13,219 bases of DNA from Microcaldota archaeon (GCA_026419815.1 JAOAKR010000016.1:1-13219), one strand, 5' to 3'; positions 1 through 8,190 are shown, numbered from the stretch's first letter. Program-made: numbers and translations. Notes: generated by a model not told the origin, from the sequence alone.

Positions 1-19
1 AGATGTGTATAAGAGACAG
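1..19 (+). other. Nextera/Tn5 mosaic-end adapter remnant (not genomic)
   Basis: The first 19 bases are AGATGTGTATAAGAGACAG, the exact Tn5 mosaic-end sequence used in Nextera libraries. Translated, it gives the MCIRDR-type start often seen in adapter-contaminated protein entries. It is an untrimmed library artefact at a contig end. The ATG at position 3 is therefore not a real start codon, and genomic sequence begins at about position 20. Confidence 0.97.
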
Positions 20-1214
20 GACGGGGACTGGAGAGAGGAGGTTCTCACCTTTTTCACCGCCCGACCTTGGTATTTCTATGGGACAGTGGATCCCAGTTGG
101 CGGGACATATGGCTTGGGTGAAATCGTGAGGACTGATGAGAAAGGGAGGACGTGGTCACGTGCAGGTGACATTGTAAAGGGAATGGAAAAGTCCTCACTC
201 TCAGATGTAGTGCAAGCTTATCGCCAAAATCCAATATTCACGAATCCCGACGGGAGTACGGTTCCGGCAGATGCAAATGCGATAAAGGACTTTATAGCCA
301 AGCATCCGGAGCTTGCCAAACAGCAGATTGAGAAAGCACGAAAAGAAGGATGCCCGTTAAGTGATAATCAACTAAATGCGCTGGGTTCGTTTGCAGATGC
401 CATAATCGCAATAAGGGAAAATGTCCCCAGATATAACCCAAATTATGTATTCAACACCATAGAATTCGGCTGGAGCAAGGAGTTGGGAAAATTCGTAGTG
501 GGAATGGCATTTGAATATACAACTGCAATGCAGTTCCCACCCGGCGGCATTACGGAAAAGGATATGAAAAATCTCAGGGAAGGCACAAGCGAGCTGATGG
601 TTTACAGAGGGGCCATAGGTGGCGTGCTGGAGTACCGGAGTGACACTGGCTGGCGGTTTGATGCAAAGATTGCTGTAGTCACATCCGGAAGATACAACAG
701 CGAGGACGTCGCGATTTCTGGAGAACTTTATACAAACATTGCAAAGGAATTTGTTGAGGGCAGCGTTGTAGGATTGAGAACTTCACTTGCATTGCTTAAC
801 AACGCCACCAATATGTTTAGGGGTGATCCCCTCAAACCCGCCATCCTTTACTTTGTGGTGAGGCCATACGCTGAATACTCATTCCCCCAGTACGGGGTGA
901 CGCTCGGTGGCGGCTTGACTTACGGGGTCACCCAATTTTACCTTGAGCGGATGTATGATAGTAGCCTGTTCAGTGGTCAGAAAGCTTCCCCCAGGCACGA
1001 TGTTGGAGTATTCGCCAATCTTGTATGGGGAATCAACGAGAATGTGAACTTCTTCTTCAACTCAGAATTTGAGCAGGGGGTAGTGGAGGATGGGAAGTTC
1101 CTTAAAGAGATCAAGGTTGGCGGCAACCTTGGGTTTGAATTTAAGCTGCCGCCGAATGTTGGCTTCGGCTCAATAACCATAACAGTCGGTGGATACAATA
1201 CGTTTCCGTTTTAG
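20..1214 (+). CDS. Beta-barrel-like envelope protein, 5' end missing
   Basis: This is an open frame with no usable start, because the only upstream ATG lies in the adapter; the N-terminus, including any signal peptide, is lost. An internal ATG at 78 begins MGQWIPV, but the frame stays open before it. Positions about 290-425 encode a helical stretch with one Cys. From about 440 to the stop the protein is a succession of roughly 9-11-residue segments with alternating hydrophobic and aromatic residues, separated by short polar or Gly/Asn turns (for example NTIEFGW, VVGMAFEY, AIGGVLEY, LYFVVRPYAEY, GGNLGFEF, ITITVGGY). It ends in Phe (NTFPF). This pattern, including the terminal aromatic, is that of bacterial outer-membrane beta-barrels. 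I recognise no specific family. The next gene starts 18 bp downstream on the same strand, so the two are probably co-transcribed. GC looks lower by eye than in the rest of the window. The barrel assignment is inference. Confidence 0.7.
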
Positions 1215-1232
1215 CGCTAGAGGTAATGTGAT

Positions 1233-3251
1233 ATGAAGATATATGTACTGGCACTGTTCGCGCTTGTGCTTGCTAATGCGCTTTGCGCCTTGGACTATGC
1301 CGTTCAAAACGAGGAGAATGCATACACCAGGTGGTCATCAACACTCTCCCCGGCAATTGTAAGCACTGCCCAGTCGGGGACCGCGATCTGTGTGGGGGAT
1401 GACCTCAGCACCATTTACGACTATTCCATTACGCACAACTCAAACATCGCCACGTTCTGCAATGAGTACGAATTTGAGAAAGAATACCAGACTAGGAACT
1501 GCCTGCCTGAGAGATATAACGTTATTGGAGCAACCGGCATCAATGGCCCTGCCACACTTGGCGGCAATGAGTATTTTGACTGCGAAATCACAACTGTGCA
1601 ACTTAACTCAACATATATGGGTCCGTCTACTTGCAAGGAAGAGCCAAACATTGCAAAGAGCACCGGCTCGGCATACCTGCTGTTCCTTAGCATTAATAGC
1701 CAGCCGCCTCCACCTGACAACCGCGTGACCGTGCAATATGCACAATCCCGCGGGGGTATGGTATGCGACGGCGCGTACAAGCTCACGCTTGACGGCACAC
1801 AGGTTAAGAGCGGTACACTGAAGGATATAAACAGCGTCCAAAACGTAAAGATAGGAAAAGAAGGCACGCATAAGCTCAAGGTTGATGCATCAATAAGCAG
1901 GTGCGGCGCAATATTCGTTGAGGAGACAAAGGTGGGCAAAACATACATCCACCCGTTCTTCAAGCTTGTAAGCGGCTCGTATCCTGCGCCAGTGAGCAAG
2001 GAGATAACATTCACGGCGGTAAGCGGTGAGGTTGAGCCGGAGGTTACGGGCTCAGTTTCAACAACTGGCAGTGGGATATTGATATTCCCGGACACGCTCG
2101 TTGAGAACCAAACCGATAGTATTATGCTCAAGCTGAAAATAAGGAACCCAAGCAAGGATACCGAGATTTATGTTTATGAAATCGGCGTATCAAAGGACTT
2201 GTCGTCCAAGCCGGTCCAAATAAAGAGTGTTGAAGTTGCCCCCGACCCTACACTTAAACTTCTGTATGGTGAACCGCTGGGGGTGATAAGCCCGGGCGAG
2301 ACAAAAGAGTTTAACGTCACGGTTACTGCGTTTGCGCCCATCGGCTCATCCGCGGTTGGTGATCACAGGTTTGAAATAACATACAGGTATAAGAATTACA
2401 GCAAGGCAGTTTGCGGAAAAGGGTTTGACAAGGGCGGCAAGATAACTGTGCCATTCACAGTAATAAAAGGTGATGAGCCCGCCAACCCGTACGATGGGCT
2501 GGGCCTCGGGGTAAGCGTTAACGTTGAGCCGCCAACCGTTGACTACAACAATTTTGAGGATGTTAATGAAAAAGGGATACGCGTCTACGGCACGGTATCA
2601 CTTGTGAACACAAGCAACAACGGCCCGGTGGCATTCTGCAACTCAAAATACCCCTGCCCAAATGTTACGCTGGAGGATGTTGAGGTGTGCAGGACGATTA
2701 ACAGCCCGTTGCCGCCGTATGCACCAATGTATATGTGCACACAGGGCTGCATATCAAATATGCCCGGCAAGGTTACAACGAAGGCGGACGGTGCATACGA
2801 TTTCAAGGGCCTGGTGCTCAAGGATGACTGCAAGGTCGGCGTGAATGATGTTGCAGACATACGCGCAACAGTCAATGTAGCGCTCGGCCCGTTGCAGACG
2901 GAAGGCAACGGCGCCACACCTGTGAACACCGTCATACCTCCGCTTGAGTGCACCGCACTCAACTATGAAATGCTTGACATCGTGCCAGGCACTGAGAAAT
3001 ACAGGTTTGAGGCACAGCTTGAGCACACCGCACCTTACACCAACATAAGGTATTATTATGACTGCGGTGCAGGTGAAGGGTATAAGAGCGTTGATGACAC
3101 GATGTTTGAGTGCGCGTATGCAGTTGAGGAGGAGAACGATTATACGCGCATAGCCGGCTTCAAGGTTGAATATGAGGACAAAGCGGGTACTGCGTATACC
3201 ACGCACTGCCCCGGTGCGCTTGTCGGCCTCTGCCAGGTTTACATAGGGTAG
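1233..3251 (+). CDS. Secreted Cys-rich multidomain surface protein, hypothetical
   Basis: This 672-residue protein starts with a clear Sec-type signal peptide (MKIYVLALFALVLANALC, cleavage near residues 18-20), so it is exported. I see no C-terminal membrane anchor or lipobox. Residues about 285-412 look like an Ig/CARDB-type beta-sandwich (an LKIRNPS segment, then ISPGETKEFNVTV, as in such adhesion-like repeats). Residues about 450-555 resemble a carboxypeptidase-regulatory-like domain (VYGTVSLVN, then TTKADGAYDFKGL). About 20 Cys are spread along the chain, including CNSKYPC and CTQGC, which suggests disulfides outside the cell. The start at 1233 follows GAGGT at 1220-1224. The gene lies 18 bp after the barrel-like gene, so the two may make one surface complex. 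No catalytic motif is visible; an adhesin, S-layer-associated or pilus-tip role is possible, but function is unknown. Confidence 0.85.
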   Translation: MKIYVLALFALVLANALCALDYAVQNEENAYTRWSSTLSPAIVSTAQSGTAICVGDDLSTIYDYSITHNSNIATFCNEYEFEKEYQTRNCLPERYNVIGATGINGPATLGGNEYFDCEITTVQLNSTYMGPSTCKEEPNIAKSTGSAYLLFLSINSQPPPPDNRVTVQYAQSRGGMVCDGAYKLTLDGTQVKSGTLKDINSVQNVKIGKEGTHKLKVDASISRCGAIFVEETKVGKTYIHPFFKLVSGSYPAPVSKEITFTAVSGEVEPEVTGSVSTTGSGILIFPDTLVENQTDSIMLKLKIRNPSKDTEIYVYEIGVSKDLSSKPVQIKSVEVAPDPTLKLLYGEPLGVISPGETKEFNVTVTAFAPIGSSAVGDHRFEITYRYKNYSKAVCGKGFDKGGKITVPFTVIKGDEPANPYDGLGLGVSVNVEPPTVDYNNFEDVNEKGIRVYGTVSLVNTSNNGPVAFCNSKYPCPNVTLEDVEVCRTINSPLPPYAPMYMCTQGCISNMPGKVTTKADGAYDFKGLVLKDDCKVGVNDVADIRATVNVALGPLQTEGNGATPVNTVIPPLECTALNYEMLDIVPGTEKYRFEAQLEHTAPYTNIRYYYDCGAGEGYKSVDDTMFECAYAVEEENDYTRIAGFKVEYEDKAGTAYTTHCPGALVGLCQVYIG

Positions 3252-3313
3252 GTACAAGCGCAAATCCTGCGTGACTGCCGGGCAAGGCTCAAGAATGCGG
3301 GAGTTATCCTATC

Positions 3314-3919
3314 CTAATCCCTAACAAGGAAAGTTGTGCGGTATACGCGCTGGCCGTCCTTTACCCCATACAGCTTATTTGACACCTTAGGCTTGAGCTT
3401 CATCGCGGAGAGTATTGAGCGTGCAATTGCGCGGTCCCCGTAATAAATGTCTATGCCCTCCTTCAATTCAACAACCTTCTGCACAAAAGTCGCCTTCTCA
3501 AGCTTCTTGAGCAGCGCATCAACAAACTGCGGGTCCCGACCATACCTACCGCGCAGCTGTATTATTCCCTCATAATAACCAGAAAACTTTTGCGAACACG
3601 CATCGCATAATGAATCCTTGCGCTTAAGCCTGATTGTGAATACCCGCGGCAGGCCACCATATTTTATGGATACTGCGCCCCCCTTAATGCTGGCCTTGGG
3701 CACGCCAAACACCTTATCCTTGAGCTGGTGGCTGATCGCAAGAGCGATATCCTCGCCCCATTGCTTAACACGCTCGGCACCGCATTCCCTGCACACGTAA
3801 GCCACGATCTCCCGCGGTAGCGCGGGCGTATTCATAGAAATATAGCAGGCCTCACAAAAGCTGCCTATGAACCCCACTGAATCGCTTGTTGCACCACACT
3901 GCGGGCATTGCTTTCTCAT
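3314..3919 (-). CDS. nmd3: NMD3 family ribosome-maturation protein
   Basis: This 201-residue homologue of eukaryotic NMD3, the 60S subunit export/maturation adaptor, is expected in archaea to bind the large ribosomal subunit. Four CxxC-type pairs are visible: C5/C8 (CPQCG), C22/C25 (CEAC), C43/C46 (CRECG) and C105/C108 (CDAC). They suit the zinc-binding N-terminus of the family. The segment GYYEGIIQLRGR and the end LYGVKDGQRVYRTTFLVR also match the archaeal NMD3 core. It lacks the long C-terminal part of eukaryotic NMD3 (about 500 residues) and looks minimal. The frame is open back to 3958, but I chose the ATG at 3919 because MRKQCPQCG is the family start and GGTG lies 7 bases upstream. It is the last gene of the minus-strand cluster, 58 bp after HMG-CoA reductase. 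Confidence 0.9.
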   Translation of the reverse strand: MRKQCPQCGATSDSVGFIGSFCEACYISMNTPALPREIVAYVCRECGAERVKQWGEDIALAISHQLKDKVFGVPKASIKGGAVSIKYGGLPRVFTIRLKRKDSLCDACSQKFSGYYEGIIQLRGRYGRDPQFVDALLKKLEKATFVQKVVELKEGIDIYYGDRAIARSILSAMKLKPKVSNKLYGVKDGQRVYRTTFLVRD

Positions 3920-3977
3920 ATGGTTGCACCAGTGATCATACTGCGCCGAGTACCCCAATCACACGCAAACTATCACT

Positions 3978-5228
3978 TTATCTCCTAACCTTCCGGAGCT
4001 CATCAAGCGCGTGCTTGATGGCAGACATCGTCACCTCGCCGTCATAATTCCTGAAATGCTCGTAAATGCGTACCGCCTCATCAAGTGTTGCGCCAGCCAT
4101 AAGCGCAAGCGTTTTTGAGTGCAGGCGCATATGCCCTTTGTTTATGCCTTCCTGGGTGAGCGCGCGGATGGCTGCAAAATTCTGTGCAAGGCCTAATGCA
4201 GCCGCAATGTTGCAAAGCTCCTGTGAAGATTTCACTTTAAGTATCTTGTCCAAGCATATGCGTGCTGCCTTGTGGCTGGTGCCCGAGCCGACCGTCCCGA
4301 GCGCCAGGGGGAGCTCAATCTCGCCAATCAGCTTCCCATCTTCAATATAATATTTGGTAAGTGGCCTGTAAAACGAGCTGTACGCTGCATACCCGTGCGC
4401 ACCGGCTTCAACAGCACGTGTGTCATTGCCGGTTGCAAGCGCAAGCGCGCTTATGCCGTTCATTATGCCCTTATTGTGCGTTACTGCGCGGAATATGTCA
4501 TTCTCGGCGAATGACTGCGCAAAAAGTATGCCCTTTGCCATCTCAGGGTCATCAGTAAACTGGGCGCGCGCACGCGAAATCCTCTTCACGGAAAGGTTTG
4601 TGAGTATGCGCATCACCACCTTCCCGCCCACGAGCGATGTGATGGCGGGAGCCAGGCCCTCAGCTATCCTGTTAACAGTGTTTGCGCCCATCGCGTCGCG
4701 GACATCAACAGAAAAGTATACAACTGCGCACCTGCCGTGCGCACAGGCATACTCGCGCGCCCACACGTCACGCGGGCCGCCACCGCGCGCGGACATTGTC
4801 GGTGCAAGCTCATTCATCACTTTCAGCAGGTCCTGCTTGTGCGCGGCGACCGTCACCGCCACATCTGGGTCAGGCTTGAGCAGCGATATCTCGCCTATCA
4901 TCACCGGCTCTGTGGATACCGCTGTGAACCCGCCAAATTCGCGCGCCATCTTGGCAACCTTTGATGCCCCTGCAACAACACTCGGCTCCTCGCCGACCAT
5001 CGGGATGAGGTAATCCTTCCCGTTTATGCGGAAACCCGTGGCGACGCTTAGCGGCAACGAATACAGCCCGATCACATTCTCACGCATAAGGTCGGCCTCC
5101 GCAATTGTAAGCCCGCCCGCGCGGAGCACGGCCATCTCATCACTGCTAAGGCCGCATTCCGAAGCTATTGCCGCCAGCCTCTCCTCTGGGGGTCTCTTGT
5201 AAAGCCCTGAAAACTTGTCCTCAGGCAC
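3978..5228 (-). CDS. Hydroxymethylglutaryl-CoA reductase, class II type
   Basis: The enzyme interconverts HMG-CoA and mevalonate, the committed step to archaeal isoprenoid lipids when run in the reductive direction. At 416 residues it has the length and motifs of class II (Pseudomonas mevalonii-like) enzymes: ENVIG at 50-54, EEPSVVAGAS with catalytic Glu81, DAMGAN at 178-183 (dinucleotide binding), HNKGIMNG with catalytic Lys253, GNDTRAVEAGAH with catalytic Asp269, GTVGSG, and GHMRLH with catalytic His366. Class II is mainly bacterial but is known in some archaea (Archaeoglobus, Thermoplasma), usually explained by transfer. Start: the frame is open to a TTG at 5240 and a GTG at 5237. I prefer the GTG at 5228 (MPEDKFSGLYK), because GGTG at 5238-5235 sits 6 bases ahead and the family starts about there. 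Cofactor preference cannot be read reliably. Confidence 0.93.
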   Translation of the reverse strand: MPEDKFSGLYKRPPEERLAAIASECGLSSDEMAVLRAGGLTIAEADLMRENVIGLYSLPLSVATGFRINGKDYLIPMVGEEPSVVAGASKVAKMAREFGGFTAVSTEPVMIGEISLLKPDPDVAVTVAAHKQDLLKVMNELAPTMSARGGGPRDVWAREYACAHGRCAVVYFSVDVRDAMGANTVNRIAEGLAPAITSLVGGKVVMRILTNLSVKRISRARAQFTDDPEMAKGILFAQSFAENDIFRAVTHNKGIMNGISALALATGNDTRAVEAGAHGYAAYSSFYRPLTKYYIEDGKLIGEIELPLALGTVGSGTSHKAARICLDKILKVKSSQELCNIAAALGLAQNFAAIRALTQEGINKGHMRLHSKTLALMAGATLDEAVRIYEHFRNYDGEVTMSAIKHALDELRKVRR

Positions 5229-5251
5229 ATTGAACACCAAGAGGCATTTTG

Positions 5252-5455
5252 CTATGCCTTGAGGTATTTTTTGGCCGCCTTCACCTTATAAAGCTTATCA
5301 AGCTCGATGACCACATCCTCAAACGAAAGAAGCCGTATGTCAAACTCTATTTTCTTGTTGTTCGCCAAAGGTGTGTATTTTGGCTGCTCGGCGGTGCGCT
5401 CAAGCTCGCACACTTTTTTCCTAAGCGCTCCAAAATCCTGCCCCCCGCCGGCCAT
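5252..5455 (-). CDS. Small hypothetical protein downstream of secretion ATPase
   Basis: This is a 67-residue, charged, mostly helical-looking protein (MAGGGQDFGALRKKVCELE at the start, LYKVKAAKKYLKA at the end) with no signal peptide or membrane segment. Its ATG overlaps the TGA of the ATPase gene by one base (TGATG), typical of translational coupling. A GTG directly before it at 5458 is an alternative start. HMG-CoA reductase begins 23 bp after its stop. I do not recognise the family. The coupling suggests it is made with the ATPase and may be a small partner of it; this is inference. Confidence 0.7.
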   Translation of the reverse strand: MAGGGQDFGALRKKVCELERTAEQPKYTPLANNKKIEFDIRLLSFEDVVIELDKLYKVKAAKKYLKA

Positions 5456-6954
5456 CACCGCCTACCCCCTTCTACACGGCTGGCAAGCGCGAGCACTTGC
5501 TCAGGGTTCCTGTAATACTCCGCAACTATCTTGCCCACCGACTCAATGTCAAGCATATCGTTGCGTATCATATAGCTGATAACCTGCGACTTGTCCGCGA
5601 TGTCCTGCCGGACTTCCTTAAGCGTCATGCCCGTGTAAAGGCCTATGCGGTCCGCAAGTGCGGATATCTCCTGCACCTTCTCAATCCTGTCGGTGCGCGG
5701 GTTCCACCTGTAAATCACATTGTAGCCGCCGGCATCGGTCATCTCAGCAACCTCAAACGTCCTGCGGATGCCGGTCCTCCTGTTCCTGTACTGCACAACT
5801 ATCAGGTCAAGTGCGCCCAGCATCGTCTGCGGTATGCTTATGGGTGGGTTTGTGAGGCGCGAGATTGTCTGCTCGGCATTGTCTGCGTGCAGCGTCGCGT
5901 ATACCGAGTGGCCGGTATGCATCGCCTCAAACAGGATTTCCGCCTCGCGCTGGCGCCGCACCTCGCCGACTATGATGCGGTCCGGCCTCATCCTGAGCGC
6001 GTTCACCATAAGGTCAAGCATGCTAACCTCGCCCTTGCCCTCAGGGTTGGGCAGCCGCGTTGAGAGTGGCACCCATTGCAGGAATGAGGGAAGGTAAATC
6101 TCGCGCGTGTCCTCAATGCTTATAACGCGCTGGTTGGGCGGGAACAGGTTTGACAGTGCGTTAAGGAACGACGTTTTGCCGCTGCCTGTGCCCCCTGAGA
6201 CCAATATTGACATCTCGTTCTGTATGCTGAGCCACAAAAGGGCCATCACTTCAGGGGAGATAGTCGCGCGCTTGACGAACAGAGACGGTGTCCACGGGTT
6301 CCTTGCGAACTTCCTTATCGTGATTGTGTTGCCTGATGTTGATATGGGGAATAATGTTGCGTTTACACGCTCGCCAGTTGACAGCCGTGCATCCATAAGC
6401 GGGTTCAAAAGGTTTATCTGCCTGCCAACACGGCGGCCTATGCCCGCTGCACAGTCCTGTATAAGCTTCTCGTCCTTTATCACGACATTTGTGATGCACC
6501 AGCCATACTTCTTGTGGAATACCCATACCGGCTGGTGCGACCCATTAACAACGATTTCTTCAAGACTTTCGTCGTGGACGAATGGCTCAAGGTCTCCGAG
6601 ACCCAGCGTGTACTGCATAAGGTATGCAGTGAGGACACGCAGGTTATCGTGCGTAAGGTTGGGGAAATGCCTCAAAAGGACTTTTGACGTTTTTGAAAAG
6701 AACGCGTCGCGAACATACTTGTTCTTGCGGGCGTCAAGCATCTCGCTTATGTCAATGTTGACCTCTCCGACAAGCTCGCCTTTTATCTGCGTGTCAAGTA
6801 TTATTTTTGTGCCCTCCGCAAGGCCAGGTATCTTTATTGAGTAAAGGGGCACGTACTGCGAGGTGCTCTGGGTTACCTGGACCTCCACCGTCATACCCTC
6901 AACATCCAGGGTATATGATTCAAGCACACCTTCAGCTTTTGCATCCGGTTTCAT
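5455..6954 (-). CDS. Archaeal type II/IV secretion system ATPase (GspE/FlaI/VirB11-like)
   Basis: This 499-residue cytoplasmic hexameric motor ATPase powers assembly of type IV pili, archaella or related secretion machines. Residues 1-120 form the family's N-terminal region. Residues 121-230 carry the conserved N2 domain (DLEPFVHDESLEEIVVNG, then DARLSTGERVNATLFP). The motor core has Walker A GGTGSGKT at 254-261, the Asp box ISIEDTREI at 279-287, Walker B RIIVGEV with Glu331, and the His box TGHSVYATLHAD at 347-358. All catalytic motifs are intact. Its ATG is 4 bp after the stop of the winged-helix/coiled-coil gene, with GGATGAT just ahead. Odd: no FlaJ/TadC/GspF-type membrane platform and no prepilin is seen nearby, although such partners are usually adjacent. 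The exact machine served cannot be told. Confidence 0.94.
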   Translation of the reverse strand: MKPDAKAEGVLESYTLDVEGMTVEVQVTQSTSQYVPLYSIKIPGLAEGTKIILDTQIKGELVGEVNIDISEMLDARKNKYVRDAFFSKTSKVLLRHFPNLTHDNLRVLTAYLMQYTLGLGDLEPFVHDESLEEIVVNGSHQPVWVFHKKYGWCITNVVIKDEKLIQDCAAGIGRRVGRQINLLNPLMDARLSTGERVNATLFPISTSGNTITIRKFARNPWTPSLFVKRATISPEVMALLWLSIQNEMSILVSGGTGSGKTSFLNALSNLFPPNQRVISIEDTREIYLPSFLQWVPLSTRLPNPEGKGEVSMLDLMVNALRMRPDRIIVGEVRRQREAEILFEAMHTGHSVYATLHADNAEQTISRLTNPPISIPQTMLGALDLIVVQYRNRRTGIRRTFEVAEMTDAGGYNVIYRWNPRTDRIEKVQEISALADRIGLYTGMTLKEVRQDIADKSQVISYMIRNDMLDIESVGKIVAEYYRNPEQVLALASRVEGGRR

Positions 6955-6958
6955 TGTA

Positions 6959-8143
6959 TCATCCTTTCTTGCCCTGCTGCTTCATCCTGCCCATAAGGTC
7001 AAGCAGTTCCTTGCGCTTCTGCTCAAGCATCGTGACCTCGCGCTTGGTCTCCTTTATCCTTGATTTTGCCTCCTCAACCTTCTCTGCAACCTCCTTGCTC
7101 GCAGTAGGCGGCACCTCTATGCGAAGGCTGCGGAGCTCATTGGTTAGTAGCTTGAGCTTCTTGTCTATGCGCATCTCCTCATCGCTTATCTCTGAGAGCG
7201 ATTCCATTATCTTCTTTATCTCTGAATACCTCTGTGCCACAACATCCTCGCTTATCTTCTCCTCAAGCGATCCCATCTCCTTGCTGAACTCATCAAGCGT
7301 CTTGAGCGCCAGCCGCATTTCTTCAAGCCGCTTCTGGAGCGTGTCATCAAGCGAGGTATACATCTGCTTTATGCTCTCAAACTCCTCCCGCGCTGAGCCG
7401 AGCCCTGCGGCAACCGTCCCCTCCTTCAGCTGCGTATACTGCTCTATGCGCGTGCGCAGGTCCGCTTCGGCGCGCTGCAGGTCAGAGTATATGACATCAA
7501 TGCGCTTCTTCTGCGCCTCAACAGTGCGCAGCTGCCTTTGCACGTCATCATACAGTGATTTGCACTGCTCAACAAGCGCACTGGCCGCCTTCACATCGCC
7601 CTCAACGGACTTGCTGGCCTGCCTGAGCGACTGCTCATACTCGGACATCTTTGACTTAACGCTTGAAATCGTCTGCTCAAGCTGCGCAATCATCTCCTGC
7701 GCTTCCTGCGAGGCAACTTTACCCTCTTTCTTGGTTTCCTCAAGCGCATCAACTGCCTTGCTTATGCCTGCGCTTACAGCAGACATCTCCTTCATAAGCT
7801 GTGAGAGCCGTTTCTCAGACTTCTGGGTGTCGTCGTGCAGCCCAGAAATCCTGTTCGCCAGCCCTTCAACCTCAGTGAGAAGCGAGTCGCGCTGCTGCCT
7901 GAGATCGCCAAGGCCTTCTGGCTCCTGTATGCGCTCACCAATCCATACAAGGTAAGAAGTGGTAAGCTGGTACTCAATGCGTATGATGCCCTCTTCCTCA
8001 AGGATGCGCGACCACTCCTCAATCACCTTTTGTGCGAGGCCGAGCTCGCGCGCGGCGCGCTCAACGGGCACGCGCTTTTCCTTGTATACCAGGTTTATGA
8101 GCTGGTCAACACCAGTGCTTATCTGCGAGTCTACATATGACAC
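6959..8143 (-). CDS. Winged-helix plus long coiled-coil protein, unknown function
   Basis: This 394-residue protein has no signal peptide or membrane segment, so it is cytoplasmic. Residues about 8-70 fit a winged helix-turn-helix (LINLVYKEKRVPVERAARELG, then VIEEWSRILEEEGIIRIEY, then a wing). Residues about 78-390 are almost entirely heptad-like and rich in Glu/Lys/Gln/Leu, i.e. a long coiled coil; the tail is basic (MKQQGKKG). It is the first gene of the minus-strand cluster and ends 4 bp before the secretion ATPase, so it is probably part of the same machine. A role like the coiled-coil scaffold proteins FlaC/D/E of archaella is possible but not shown by sequence; an SMC-like or DNA-tethering role is the alternative. 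The start is GTG at 8143. It has no Shine-Dalgarno but lies about 24 bp from a TATA-like box, consistent with a leaderless mRNA. Confidence 0.85.
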   Translation of the reverse strand: MSYVDSQISTGVDQLINLVYKEKRVPVERAARELGLAQKVIEEWSRILEEEGIIRIEYQLTTSYLVWIGERIQEPEGLGDLRQQRDSLLTEVEGLANRISGLHDDTQKSEKRLSQLMKEMSAVSAGISKAVDALEETKKEGKVASQEAQEMIAQLEQTISSVKSKMSEYEQSLRQASKSVEGDVKAASALVEQCKSLYDDVQRQLRTVEAQKKRIDVIYSDLQRAEADLRTRIEQYTQLKEGTVAAGLGSAREEFESIKQMYTSLDDTLQKRLEEMRLALKTLDEFSKEMGSLEEKISEDVVAQRYSEIKKIMESLSEISDEEMRIDKKLKLLTNELRSLRIEVPPTASKEVAEKVEEAKSRIKETKREVTMLEQKRKELLDLMGRMKQQGKKG

Positions 8144-8162
8144 AAATGGAATTAGCGCAATT

Positions 8163-8172
8163 TTAATTTAAA
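8163..8172 (-). promoter_or_regulatory. TATA-like box for the minus-strand secretion-ATPase cluster
   Basis: Read on the minus strand, TTTAAATTAA lies with its centre about 24 bp upstream of the GTG at 8143, the normal archaeal TATA-to-start distance. No Shine-Dalgarno precedes the GTG, so a leaderless transcript is likely. This is the only obvious promoter before the five-gene cluster. Confidence 0.5.
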
Positions 8173-8190
8173 TCTAACTACACGCGTATG

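Noticed and set aside
3..19. ATG at 3 as the start of the first protein (MCIRDR)
   Set aside because: It lies in the Tn5 adapter, not in genomic DNA.
1421..2155. 244-codon minus-strand frame
   Set aside because: It lies wholly inside the secreted protein gene, with no start signal or recognisable domain.
3252..3313. Convergent gap checked for a hairpin terminator or RNA gene
   Set aside because: No stable inverted repeat, T-run or tRNA-like pattern was visible.
4420..5013. 197-codon plus-strand frame
   Set aside because: It is the shadow of the HMG-CoA reductase gene, whose catalytic motifs fix the coding strand.
6807..7955. 382-codon plus-strand Ser-rich frame
   Set aside because: It is the antisense shadow of the coiled-coil gene; composition is explained by its Glu/Lys/Leu codons.
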